From Oscillospiraceae bacterium (GTDB lineage: Bacteria > Bacillota > Clostridia > Oscillospirales > Oscillospiraceae), in assembly GCA_015067585.1 (NCBI GenBank), contig SVMC01000002.1:1-64000 (forward strand): a DNA stretch of 64,000 nucleotides. Reading direction: 5' to 3'. Position numbers and translations under genes: made by a program. The number at the start of each line of letters is the position of its first letter. Position 1 is the stretch's first letter. Under the pieces are notes generated by a model. The model worked only from the letters and a program-made list of their open reading frames with translations, searched no databases and had not been told where the DNA came from. Below are positions 47,572 to 58,804 of the stretch, piece by piece.

Positions 47572-48627
47572 ATGTGGAAATGTCCGGTGTGCGGAAAAGA
47601 GAATCCGGCGCTGCAGTGTGAACAATGTCACTTTGATGGAAGCTGTCATTATGAAGCCTTCCCCACACTGCTGCCTGTCCGGGCGGGGACGGCTGCCATC
47701 TCCCGGCTGCGTCAAAAGGCCGGGGATGTGCTTCAAAGTCCGGATTCCGGCAGCAGTAAGCGTTCCTTGCCGAAATGGCTGATCCCTGTGGGGGCGGCGG
47801 CCATTCTGCTGCTTGGTCTGACAATCGGCTTTGTCTTTGGCTCGAACAGAGCGCCGCTGCCCAAAGAAAGTCAGGGACAAACGGACTTGGTGCAGGCAGA
47901 TCCGGTACAGACAGACGCGGAGCAGTCAGACACAGCTTCCCTCCCCACATATTTCATGGCCTCCGGAGACATACTGCAAGGTAATTCGGAAAAAGAAGAT
48001 GTACATACGATTTCTTTCTGCAGCACTCTGGACGGCGCACCCGCAAATGCTTGGGATGTATCTGCCGAAAATAACAGAAGTATTCTCGCATGGATGGATG
48101 GCAATGATCTGATCGTTGCCGCAAACGGAATCATTTCCCTTCCGAAGAATTCCTCTTATTTATTTGCGGATTTCGTAAATGTAACACGAATTGATTTTGG
48201 AGATAGCATTGATACTTCCAATGTGACATATATGTCTTGGATGTTTAGTGACTGCGATTCTCTGACCACGCTGGACCTTTCCGGGTTCGACACCTCCAAT
48301 GTGATGGATATGGCTTATATGTTTGAATACTGCAATGCTTTGACCTCGTTGGATCTTTCCGGGTTTGACACCTCCAATGTGACGAATATGGCTGATATGT
48401 TTGCTTTCTGCAATGCTCTGGCCACACTGGATCTTTCCGGGTTTGATACTTCCAATGTGACGAATATGTCTTTGATGTTTGATGGGTGCAGTGCGCTAAC
48501 CACACTGGATCTTTCCGGGTTTGATGCCTCCAATGTGACGAATACGGCTTGGATGTTTAATGGCTGCAGTGCTCTGACTACGCTAATATGTGAAGACGAG
48601 AAGATTCTGGAGGAATATCAACACTAA
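47572..48627 (+). CDS. Zn-ribbon plus TM plus DUF285/BspA-like repeat protein
   Basis: MWKCPVCGKENPALQCEQCHFDGSCHYEAFPTLLP; TM WLIPVGAAAILLLGLTIGFVFG; repeats LTTLDLSGFDTSNVTNMxxMFxxCxA. Confidence 0.85.
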   Translation: MWKCPVCGKENPALQCEQCHFDGSCHYEAFPTLLPVRAGTAAISRLRQKAGDVLQSPDSGSSKRSLPKWLIPVGAAAILLLGLTIGFVFGSNRAPLPKESQGQTDLVQADPVQTDAEQSDTASLPTYFMASGDILQGNSEKEDVHTISFCSTLDGAPANAWDVSAENNRSILAWMDGNDLIVAANGIISLPKNSSYLFADFVNVTRIDFGDSIDTSNVTYMSWMFSDCDSLTTLDLSGFDTSNVMDMAYMFEYCNALTSLDLSGFDTSNVTNMADMFAFCNALATLDLSGFDTSNVTNMSLMFDGCSALTTLDLSGFDASNVTNTAWMFNGCSALTTLICEDEKILEEYQH

Positions 48628-48686
48628 GAATAAAGCAATCATAAGGAGATAGAGAGCGCAAACGGAAGCACATAACTTGATCATAT

Positions 48687-48708
48687 AGCGGGGCGAATTC
48701 GCCCCGCT
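48687..48708 (+). terminator. Terminator hairpin after DUF285-repeat gene
   Basis: agcggggcgaattcgccccgct followed by gctttt. Confidence 0.7.
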
Positions 48709-48796
48709 GCTTTTATGCCTGTGCCAACATTTCGTGCATCCCGGTTCTTTTGCCGCATCATTTCACATAGAATGAAAGCGGGAGCGTGATGCAAAA

Positions 48797-49846
48797 ATGA
48801 TGCGATGGAAAAATGGGACAAACTTTCAGCTCAAATTTCTTGTGATGGGCCTATGGCTGGTACTTATGGCGCTGGGGCTGCGATTGCTGGGCTTCACCAC
48901 GGCAGGCACAATGCTGGCGCGGCTGGATGCGGGACAAGTTCTCGCCATTGCGGGAGAGTGCCTCAGCGCCCAAAGCGTGACGGCGGCCACGGCCTCGGAA
49001 AAGGTGGAGCTGCCGGAGAAACCGCCCGATGATCCGCCTGCGGCAGTACAGGAAGAACCGGAACCGGCGTTCGTGCCCGTCACCTTCACGGGACAGGAAG
49101 CCGAGGCCATCGCCATTGGCGGAAGTGCGAAGAGCACCGTGGATAAGACCTCCCTGCTTTTGTCCCCGCTGAATATGACGGCGGACACGGAACCCCAGGT
49201 TCTCATTGTACATACCCATACTTCGGAAGCCTACACCCCGGAAGCGGGGTGGGAATATGAATCCACAGAAAAATTCCGCACCCTTGACCCGGAATATAAT
49301 ATGATCCGGGTGGGGGAGACCCTCGCGGAGGAATTGAGAAGCCTTGGCATCACCGTGATCCACGATACCACGGTGAATGATTCCCCCCAATATCAGGGCG
49401 CTTACGAGCGCAGCTATGACCGCATTGCCGCACAGCTTGCGGCGCACCCCTCCATCCGGATCGTTCTGGACATCCACCGCGACGCGGCGGAAGACCCAGA
49501 GGGCAATGCGCTGCCACGGCGCACGGTCATAGACGGCGAAAGCTGCGCCCAGCTCATGCTGGTGGTGGGCACGGATGAGGGCGGTCTGGAGCATCCCGAC
49601 TGGCGCGAAAATCTTTCCTTCGCCCTGAAGCTGCAGGCATTGCTGAACCGCAATCAGCCCACCCTGTGCCGGGATCTCTCCCTTCGCCGGGAGCGGTTCA
49701 ACCAGCATTTTACCCCCTGTTCCCTTCTGGTGGAAGTGGGGGCGGCGGGAAATACCATGGCAGAGGCCCTTCCCGCCGCAAAATACCTCGCCCGGGCCTT
49801 GGCTGCCCTGATCCGGGGCACACAAAGCCTACAGCAGGCTGCATAA
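48797..49846 (+). CDS. spoIIP: Stage II sporulation protein P
   Basis: VLIVHTHTSEAYTPE...DPEYNMIRVGETLAEELRSLGITVIHDTTVND...RIVLDIHRDAAE...LLVEVGAAGNTMAEALPAAKYLARAL. Confidence 0.92.
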   Translation: MMRWKNGTNFQLKFLVMGLWLVLMALGLRLLGFTTAGTMLARLDAGQVLAIAGECLSAQSVTAATASEKVELPEKPPDDPPAAVQEEPEPAFVPVTFTGQEAEAIAIGGSAKSTVDKTSLLLSPLNMTADTEPQVLIVHTHTSEAYTPEAGWEYESTEKFRTLDPEYNMIRVGETLAEELRSLGITVIHDTTVNDSPQYQGAYERSYDRIAAQLAAHPSIRIVLDIHRDAAEDPEGNALPRRTVIDGESCAQLMLVVGTDEGGLEHPDWRENLSFALKLQALLNRNQPTLCRDLSLRRERFNQHFTPCSLLVEVGAAGNTMAEALPAAKYLARALAALIRGTQSLQQAA

Positions 49847-49850
49847 GAAA

Positions 49851-49880
49851 GCGACGCGCCGAGTTTCTGCGGCGCGTCGC
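49851..49880. terminator. Bidirectional hairpin between spoIIP and RNA methyltransferase
   Basis: gcgacgcgccg...cggcgcgtcgc then tcatttt. Confidence 0.65.
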
Positions 49881-49906
49881 TCATTTTGTCAATTTCTGAT
49901 ATTGTT

Positions 49907-50713
49907 CTACCGAAGCTGCCAGAATGCCACGGCGGAGGCGGCGGCTACATTCAGGGAGTCCACACCGGCGGCCATGGGGATACGAACGGTGACATCACAG
50001 GCGGCGATGGTATGGTCGGCAAGGCCGTCCCCTTCGGCGCCCAGAACAATGGCAAGGCGGGGGATCTCCTGCAGGGAGGGATCTTCCAGAGAAAGGGAAT
50101 CGTCCCGCAGGGCCATGGCAGCGGTTTTAAAGCCAAGCCGGTGCAGGCGGGCCATATCTTCTCCGGGCCACTCTTCCAGCCAGCCCCAGGGCACCTGAAA
50201 TACCGTTCCCATGCTGACCCGCACCGCCCGACGGCACAGGGGATCGCAGCAGGTGGTGGTGAGCAGCACCGCCTCCACCCCAAGGGCGGCAGCGGAGCGG
50301 AAAATGGCACCGATGTTGGTGGAGTCCACCACACCCTCTAAAACGGCCACCCGTCGTGCCTTGGCGCAGAGGGTCTCAAGATCCATGGGCTTGGGCCGTG
50401 TCATGGCGCAGAGAATGCCCCGGGTGAGGGTATAGCCGGTAAGCTGCTCCAAAATTTCCCGGTCGCCGGTATATACAGGCACATCGGGGCAGGCATCGAT
50501 GAGTTCCCTGCCCTGTCCCTCCAAATGCCGCCGCTCCATGAGGAAGGATACCGGCCTGCAGCCGCCCGCCAAGGCTCTGCGGATGACCTTGGGACTTTCG
50601 GCAATGAAAATGCCCTTCTCCGGCTCTAAGCGGTTTCTCAGCTGGGCCTGGGTCAGGCGGGCAAACACATCCAGCGCGGGATCGTTAAAATCAGTGATGA
50701 TGACAGGTTCCAT
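49907..50713 (-). CDS. TrmH/SpoU-family RNA methyltransferase
   Basis: VAVLEGVVDSTNIGAIFRSAAALGVEAVLL; AIVLGAEGDGLADHTIAACDVTVRIPMAAGVDSLNVAAASAVAFW. Confidence 0.9.
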   Translation of the reverse strand: MEPVIITDFNDPALDVFARLTQAQLRNRLEPEKGIFIAESPKVIRRALAGGCRPVSFLMERRHLEGQGRELIDACPDVPVYTGDREILEQLTGYTLTRGILCAMTRPKPMDLETLCAKARRVAVLEGVVDSTNIGAIFRSAAALGVEAVLLTTTCCDPLCRRAVRVSMGTVFQVPWGWLEEWPGEDMARLHRLGFKTAAMALRDDSLSLEDPSLQEIPRLAIVLGAEGDGLADHTIAACDVTVRIPMAAGVDSLNVAAASAVAFWQLR

Positions 50714-50749
50714 GGGTAAACCTCTTTTCTTACGGTGTTTTAAGCGTGC

Positions 50750-51095
50750 GCGGGCAATCAGTGATCGCCCCTACATTCACAGAAACAGCTCCTTCGGAGA
50801 ATGTAGGGGCGGCTATCAGCCGCCCGGCGGGAAATTCTGTATTAACACGAAAATTTCCGGCGAATTCGCAACATCTATTGGACGAGAGCGCCAAAGGCTC
50901 CCCTTTAAAATGGGGAGGCTTTGGTGCGCTGCAGGATTGGAAATGCTCAAAAATTTTGGGTCTGCGATTTTGCGATTTTTGGTGGCGGATACGGTCAATC
51001 AGGGGACAGTCCCCCGATCGGCAAGCTGATCAGCGAACCGTCCCCGCGATTGACTACAGGGTGCCTTTGGGACGGGAAACCCGTCCCCTACATTA
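50750..51095. repeat. Intergenic palindromic repeat cluster
   Basis: aatgtaggggcggctatcagccgcccggcggg, gcgaattcgc, aaggctcccctttaaaatggggaggctttggtgcgctgc, palindrome copy 50994-51054. Confidence 0.85.
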
Positions 51096-51097
51096 TT

Positions 51098-51826
51098 TCA
51101 GGAGAGATTAAAGGGCAAAAATGCGGCTGCCACGGCTAAAATCAGGGCGGGGAGAAGGTTGGCTACACGGATCTTTTTGCCGAAGACTAAATTCAGGCCC
51201 ACACAGAAGATAAGGATGGAGCCCACTAAGGACAGATTCTCCATGGCAGCCTCCGTCATGATGGGCTGGATGAAGCGGGCCATGAGGGTCATGCCCCCCT
51301 CTAAGATCAGCACGGGGATGGCGGAGAAGGCGCAGCCCTTGCCCATGGAGCCGGTCATGACCATGATGATGACAAAGTCTAAAATGGATTTGGTGACCAA
51401 AATGGAGGAATCTCCGAAAATGCCGTCCCGGATGGCTCCCACGATGGCCATGGCGCCGATGCTCACGGTGAAGGAGGCGGTAACGAAGGCATTGACGAAG
51501 CCTTTGTCCTTTGCATTGCCGCTTTTGATCTTCAGCCATTCGCCGAAGCGCTCAAAATAGCCTTCAATATTGATGATCTCGCCAATGAAAGAACCGATGG
51601 CAAGGGACAGCACGATCAGAAGGGTCTGCCCGCTGACGATACCGCCGTCCTGAATGGTGAGCATCCCCTCCATAACGCCGGCGATGGAGATAAACAAAAC
51701 GCTGACACCGGAGGTCTTCATCAGGGTATCCTGATGCCGCTCCTTGAGCAGGCGGCCGAACAGTGCGCCGAAGATGCCGCCGAAAATGATGGCAAAGGTG
51801 TTGATGATGGTTCCGAGTCCGAACAT
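51098..51826 (-). CDS. DUF554-family membrane protein
   Basis: MFGLGTIINTFAIIFGGIFGALFGRLLKERHQDTLMKTSGVSVLFISIAGVMEGML. Confidence 0.88.
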   Translation of the reverse strand: MFGLGTIINTFAIIFGGIFGALFGRLLKERHQDTLMKTSGVSVLFISIAGVMEGMLTIQDGGIVSGQTLLIVLSLAIGSFIGEIINIEGYFERFGEWLKIKSGNAKDKGFVNAFVTASFTVSIGAMAIVGAIRDGIFGDSSILVTKSILDFVIIMVMTGSMGKGCAFSAIPVLILEGGMTLMARFIQPIMTEAAMENLSLVGSILIFCVGLNLVFGKKIRVANLLPALILAVAAAFLPFNLS

Positions 51827-52122
51827 AGAGATATCCTCTTTTCGACATTGTGATACTGATTTATCAAAAACAAGTATAATACACCCTCGCTTGTTGTGCA
51901 AGAAGTTTCTGAAAAGAAGCTTCTTTTTTTCACAAAAATATGTGCCAAAATTTTAGCATTTTCACGATTTCTTTTTTTATATAGTAGCGCGACAAAAAAT
52001 GAGCGGTTTCCCTTGCCACGGTGTACAAAATATGATAAAATATCAATATCAAAATAATGGGGATTTTCTGCGCTTTTCAACAATCCCTGTTCATTCATTA
52101 CTTTTGTGGAAAGGAGCATCCC

Positions 52123-53436
52123 ATGCAATCTACCGCCTATATCTGGGCTAAGGTTCTGAGCTATCTGGAACAGCAGCTTTCCTCCACTGTGGTGGCGACC
52201 TGGTTTGATGATACCGAGATCGTCGAGCTCACCGACTCCTCCATGACCGTCTTTTCTCCCGTGGAGCTGCGCCGGGACACCATCTCCCGCCGCTGGATCC
52301 CCAACATTCAGGATGCCATGCAGGTTTTGTTTGACATGAATGTGTCCGTCAAGTTAGTGGGGGAGGAGCAGCTGAAATCCGTCCGGGAAGCCGGTTCCCA
52401 CCCCGATTTTATCAAGAACAATCCCCAGTTTACCTTCCAAAGCTTTGTGGTGGGCGCTTCCAACCGTTTTGCCCACGGAGCGGCACTGGCTGTGGCCAAC
52501 AAGCCCGCCGATGCCTACAATCCTCTTTTTATCTACGGACAGTCCGGCCTTGGCAAGACCCATCTGCTCTACGCCATTGCCGCGGAAATCCACCGTCAGC
52601 ATCCGGAATTCAACATTGTCTACATCAAGGGCGATCAGTTTACCAATGAGCTGATCGAGGCTCTGCGGGTGGGCGATAACTTCAAATTCCGCAGCAAGTA
52701 TCGCAATGCCGACCTGTTTTTGGTGGACGATATCCATTTTATCGCCGGCAAGGAATCCACCCAGGAGGAATTCTTCAATACCTTCAACGCCCTGTACGAA
52801 AATCACAAGCAGATCGTCCTCACCTCCGACCAGCCGCCTTCCGGGATGCTGAAGCTGGAGGACCGTCTGAAGACCCGCTTCGAATGGGGCCTCACCGCAG
52901 ACATTCAGCCGCCGGACTATGAGACCCGCATGGCCATCATCAAGAACAAGGCCATCACTCTGGGCGTGGAAATGCCCGACGATGTCTGCTCCTACATTGC
53001 CGAGAACATCACCACCAACATCCGTCAGATCGAGGGTACCGTGAAAAAGATCATGGCCTACCGGGATCTTGCCCATATCGAGCTGGATGTGGCCAGCGTT
53101 TCCCGGGCCATCAAGGATATGTACAAGGACAATGCCTCGTCCCTGCCCACCCCCTCTCTGATCATTTCTGAAGTTTCTCGCTATTTCTCTATTGAGGAGC
53201 ATATTTTGAGGGGCACTTTGCGGAATAAGGGCACCGCCGAGGCAAGGCAGATCGCCATGTACCTGATCCGCAACCTCACCCAGTGCAGCCTGCCGGACAT
53301 CGGCAAGGAATTCGGCCGGGATCACGCCACCGTCATCCATTCCATCCGCAAGGTGGAGACCATGCTGAAGGATCCCACCGCCCCCATGAAAAATACCATC
53401 CGGGACATCACCGCCAACATCAATAACCGGCTGTAA
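52123..53436 (+). CDS. dnaA: Chromosomal replication initiator protein
   Basis: YNPLFIYGQSGLGKTHLLYAI; DLFLVDDIHFIAGKESTQEEFFNTFNALYE; C-terminal IGKEFGRDHATVIHSIRKVE. Confidence 0.97.
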   Translation: MQSTAYIWAKVLSYLEQQLSSTVVATWFDDTEIVELTDSSMTVFSPVELRRDTISRRWIPNIQDAMQVLFDMNVSVKLVGEEQLKSVREAGSHPDFIKNNPQFTFQSFVVGASNRFAHGAALAVANKPADAYNPLFIYGQSGLGKTHLLYAIAAEIHRQHPEFNIVYIKGDQFTNELIEALRVGDNFKFRSKYRNADLFLVDDIHFIAGKESTQEEFFNTFNALYENHKQIVLTSDQPPSGMLKLEDRLKTRFEWGLTADIQPPDYETRMAIIKNKAITLGVEMPDDVCSYIAENITTNIRQIEGTVKKIMAYRDLAHIELDVASVSRAIKDMYKDNASSLPTPSLIISEVSRYFSIEEHILRGTLRNKGTAEARQIAMYLIRNLTQCSLPDIGKEFGRDHATVIHSIRKVETMLKDPTAPMKNTIRDITANINNRL

Positions 53437-53449
53437 GAGAATCGGGCAA

Positions 53450-53511
53450 GTCAATCACGGGGACGGTTCCCCGATCGGCTTGCCGATCAGGGAACCGTCC
53501 CCGTGATTGAC
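53450..53511. repeat. 62-bp near-perfect palindrome between dnaA and oriC boxes
   Basis: gtcaatcacggggacggttccccgatcggc-tt-gccgatcagggaaccgtccccgtgattgac (one mismatch). Confidence 0.95.
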
Positions 53512-53558
53512 GATCGCCCTCTCAGAAGGCGCCTTTGCCTTATAAAATCTGCACAAAT

Positions 53559-53743
53559 TTTTCCACACCCAATTGTGGAATGTGAAAACTTTTCTGTGCA
53601 AAACCGCGGCCCGCTTTTAAAAGGGCACTAACCTGTGAAAAGACGGGTCAGTTTTCCACACAGGGCTGTGAATTGAAATCCCTTGTGCTGCAAGGGAAAA
53701 CTCCACTTTTCCACATTCGTTTCTACTACTGCTGTTACTACTA
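53559..53743 (+). other. Putative oriC: DnaA-box cluster plus DnaA-trio-like tract
   Basis: TTTTCCACA at 53559-53567, 53652-53660 and 53707-53715; reverse near-matches tgtgaaaac 53581 and tgtgaaaag 53634; tract ctactactgctgttactacta 53723-53743. Confidence 0.8.
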
Positions 53744-53794
53744 AGATATAGATACCTTCCTTCCTAAAGGAAGGATAGAAAAGAGGTTTGCGCT

Positions 53795-54910
53795 ATGAAA
53801 TTTACCTGTGAAAAAGCTAAGCTGGTTTCGGCCATTTCCGTAGCCATCCGTACCGTCGCACCCAAGAGCGCCATTGCCGCTCTGGAAGGCATCCATATGC
53901 GCGTAGGCGAAGATCTGCAGCTCACCGGCTTCAATCTGGAGACCGGCATCACCGTCCGGGTAGAGGCAGACATCGCTGAATGCGGCGAATGCATCATGCC
54001 CGCCAGACTGTTCTTTGACATCGTCAGAAAAATGCCCGATGACGAAGTGAGCATCCATGTGGATGCGGATTGGAAGGTGCATCTTCGCAGCGGCATTTCC
54101 TCCTTCTCCATCATGGCCACCGACCCCGAGGACTATCCCGAGCTTCCCGATGTGGCCTTTACCAACGGCATCCGCATTCCCCAGAATGCTCTGCGGGAGC
54201 TGATCTCCGGCACCATTTTCGCCGTGTCTCAGAATCAGGCCCGCCCCATCCTCACCGGCTGCCTCATCGAGGTGGACAACGAGACCATCACCATGGTGGG
54301 CGTGGACGGCTTCCGCCTGGCAAGACGCTGCTACCATACCGCCGAGCCCACGGAGCGGCTTTTGAAATTCGTCGTTCCCGCAGAGGCCCTTCGTGAGGTA
54401 GAGAAAATTCTGGAGGACAGCGACGAACCCGCCACTTTCACCCTTGGCCCCAAGCATATCCTCTTTGAAATGGGCGCATCCACCCTGGTGTGCCGCATTT
54501 TGGAGGGCGAATTCCTGAACTGGCGCCGGGTCATTCCCGATTTCAATCCCATCCGCCTCTGCGCCAATGTCAATGCCCTCACCGCATCCATTGAGCGCGT
54601 GAATCTGATCGTTTCGGAAAAGCTCAAGAGCCCGGTGCGCTGTCTGTTCTCTCAGGATTGCGCCGACTTCCGCACCGTCACCACCATTGGCTCTGCCCAT
54701 GATGTATGCAGCCTCTCCGGCGACGGCAAGGAGCTGGAGATCGGCTTCAACTGCCGCTATCTTTTAGATGCTTTGAAGGCTGTTCCCACAGATGAGGTCA
54801 TGCTGGAGCTGTCCAATCAGCTCAGCCCCATCATCCTCACTCCCTGTGAGGGCAGCGACTACGACTACAGCTATATGGTGCTTCCCGTCCGTCTGAAAGC
54901 GGGCACTTAA
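53795..54910 (+). CDS. dnaN: DNA polymerase III beta sliding clamp
   Basis: MKFTCEKAKLVSAISVAIRTVAPKSAIAALEGIHM; C-term YMVLPVRL; position after dnaA. Confidence 0.95.
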   Translation: MKFTCEKAKLVSAISVAIRTVAPKSAIAALEGIHMRVGEDLQLTGFNLETGITVRVEADIAECGECIMPARLFFDIVRKMPDDEVSIHVDADWKVHLRSGISSFSIMATDPEDYPELPDVAFTNGIRIPQNALRELISGTIFAVSQNQARPILTGCLIEVDNETITMVGVDGFRLARRCYHTAEPTERLLKFVVPAEALREVEKILEDSDEPATFTLGPKHILFEMGASTLVCRILEGEFLNWRRVIPDFNPIRLCANVNALTASIERVNLIVSEKLKSPVRCLFSQDCADFRTVTTIGSAHDVCSLSGDGKELEIGFNCRYLLDALKAVPTDEVMLELSNQLSPIILTPCEGSDYDYSYMVLPVRLKAGT

Positions 54911-54934
54911 TGGGAAGAATAAGGAGATACTGAT

Positions 54935-55180
54935 ATGAAAGTACGCCTCAGAGTCCGCCATTCTTCGGACATCACCATTCCTATTACTACAGAATTCATC
55001 AAATTAGAAAGCTTCCTGAAGTTCTGCGGCGCCGCTGAGACCGGCGGCATGGCGAAAAACTGGATTCAGGACGGCGAAATTTTAGTCAACGGCGAGGTCT
55101 GCACCCAGAGAGGCAAGAAGCTGCGCCCCGGTGACCGGGTCATGTGTCTGGGTGAGAGCTATTATGTGACCGGCGCATGA
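54935..55180 (+). CDS. yaaA: S4-domain RNA-binding protein YaaA
   Basis: ESFLKFCGAAETGGMAKNWIQDGEILVNGEVCTQRGKKLRPGDRV. Confidence 0.9.
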   Translation: MKVRLRVRHSSDITIPITTEFIKLESFLKFCGAAETGGMAKNWIQDGEILVNGEVCTQRGKKLRPGDRVMCLGESYYVTGA

Positions 55181-56277
55181 GACTTTGCAGCCTGACCCTA
55201 TATGATTGGCGTAACTATGAAAAGGCCGAGGCGGAATTTGTGCCGGGGGTAAACCTTTTGGTGGGAGACAACGCCCAGGGGAAGACCAATCTGTTGGAAG
55301 CCATTGTCTATCTGTCCCACGGCCAGTCCTTCCGCACAAGATCGCAGGCAGAGCTGGTGCGCATCGGCGCGGAATTTGCCGACCTGCAGGCCCGGATCGA
55401 GAGCGGCGACAGGGAGCAGAGCCTGCGGGCGGTGCTGTTCGCCGGAAGAAGGCCCCGTCAGCTCTACCTTGGGGGCGTCAAGAAAAAATCCGCCGCGGAT
55501 CTGGCGGGAGTGCTGCCCACGGTGCTGTTCTGCCCCGAGGACCTTCAGGTGCTGAAGGCGGGAGCGCAGGCAAGGCGGCGCATGATCGACCATGCCCTGT
55601 GCCAGCTCAGGCCCTCCTACGCGGCGGCCTTGCAGGAATACGGCAGATGCCTGGAGCAAAAGGGCCGCATTTTGAAGGATTATTCTCTGCAGCCCGGCCT
55701 TTTGGAAGTGCTGCCGGAGTATAACGAGCGCCTTGCCCAATTAGGCGCCAACATCATTTTCTTCCGCGCCAGATATCTGGAGGCGCTGGAAAAGGAAGCG
55801 CAGACCTTCCACGGAGAATTCTCCGGCGGAAAAGAGGAATTGCGGCTTCATTATCACACCGTCAGCACCATCTCCGATCCCTTTGCCCCGGTGCGGGATC
55901 TCTATGACCGGCTGCGGGAACATCAGGAGAGTCACAGAAGGGCGGAGCTGGAATCCGGCCAGTGCCTTTCCGGCCCCCACAAGGATGACCTTGGGGCAGA
56001 GCTGAACGGCATGAGCGTGAAAAGCTATGGCTCTCAGGGCCAGACCCGCACAGCCGCCATTTCTTTGAAGCTGGCAGAGCGGGAGCTGATGTGCCGCCAG
56101 CTCGGCGAAGAGCCGGTGCTGCTTTTAGACGATGTCCTGTCCGAGCTGGATGCCGGAAGGCAGGATTTCGTGCTGAATAAACTAAAAAAAGGGCAGGTGT
56201 TCATCACCTGCTGCGAAAAGGACCGCCTCACAGAATTAGGCCGCGTGTATAATGTGGAGCAGGGTAAAATCTGCTGA
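55177..56277 (+). CDS. recF: DNA replication/repair protein RecF
   Basis: LYDWRNYEKAEAEFVPGVNLLVGDNAQGKTNLLEAIVYLS; GSQGQTRTAAISLKLAE. Confidence 0.95.
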   Translation: MRLCSLTLYDWRNYEKAEAEFVPGVNLLVGDNAQGKTNLLEAIVYLSHGQSFRTRSQAELVRIGAEFADLQARIESGDREQSLRAVLFAGRRPRQLYLGGVKKKSAADLAGVLPTVLFCPEDLQVLKAGAQARRRMIDHALCQLRPSYAAALQEYGRCLEQKGRILKDYSLQPGLLEVLPEYNERLAQLGANIIFFRARYLEALEKEAQTFHGEFSGGKEELRLHYHTVSTISDPFAPVRDLYDRLREHQESHRRAELESGQCLSGPHKDDLGAELNGMSVKSYGSQGQTRTAAISLKLAERELMCRQLGEEPVLLLDDVLSELDAGRQDFVLNKLKKGQVFITCCEKDRLTELGRVYNVEQGKIC

Positions 56278-56395
56278 ATTTGCAGAATACCCCTTCTGTG
56301 AATGTAGGGGCGGCAACCTGCCGCCCGGCAGAAAACGGTGCGTATATACCGGAGTTCCGGCGAAAACGAAACATTTTTCGGGTGGATGGTGAGAA

Positions 56396-56455
56396 GTCAA
56401 TCAGGGGACGGTTCCTCGATTGACTTGTCAATCAAGGAACCGTCCCCCGATTGAC
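56396..56455. repeat. ~60-bp palindrome family copy
   Basis: gtcaatcaggggacggttcctcgattgacttgtcaatcaaggaaccgtcccccgattgac. Confidence 0.9.
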
Positions 56456-56474
56456 AGGATATAGGAGAGGCACC

Positions 56475-56732
56475 ATGTATTTACCCATCGGCGGCGATAT
56501 GGCCGTGAGGACAAGCAGCATTCTGGGCATTTTTGATTTGGACAACACCACCTGCTCTCCCCGCACCCGGGAATTTCTGCGCCGGGCGGAGGAAAACGGC
56601 GAGACCGTGGCCTCCACGGAAGAATTGCCGAAATCCTTCCTGCTAACGGCGGAATTCGGCATGAGCCGGGTGTATTTCAGCCAGTTTAGTCCAATCACAT
56701 TGGAAAAACGACTGGATACCGCCCAGAAGTAA
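56475..56732 (+). CDS. remB: DUF370/RemB-like regulatory protein
   Basis: MYLPIGGDMAVRTSSILGIFDLDNTTCSPRTREFLRRAEENGETVAS; located between recF and gyrB. Confidence 0.85.
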   Translation: MYLPIGGDMAVRTSSILGIFDLDNTTCSPRTREFLRRAEENGETVASTEELPKSFLLTAEFGMSRVYFSQFSPITLEKRLDTAQK

Positions 56733-56753
56733 CAAATTTTGCAGCGCGTTCAA

Positions 56754-56813
56754 GTCAATCAGAGGACAGTCCCTCGATTGACTTGTCAATCAAGGAACCG
56801 TCCCCTGATTGAC
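56754..56813. repeat. ~60-bp palindrome family copy
   Basis: gtcaatcagaggacagtccctcgattgacttgtcaatcaaggaaccgtcccctgattgac. Confidence 0.9.
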
Positions 56814-56837
56814 CCCACTGATTTGAAGGAGCAATGA

Positions 56838-58781
<1,944 letters not shown>

Positions 58782-58804
58782 TCTATAGCAAGGAGTGAAC
58801 CTTT

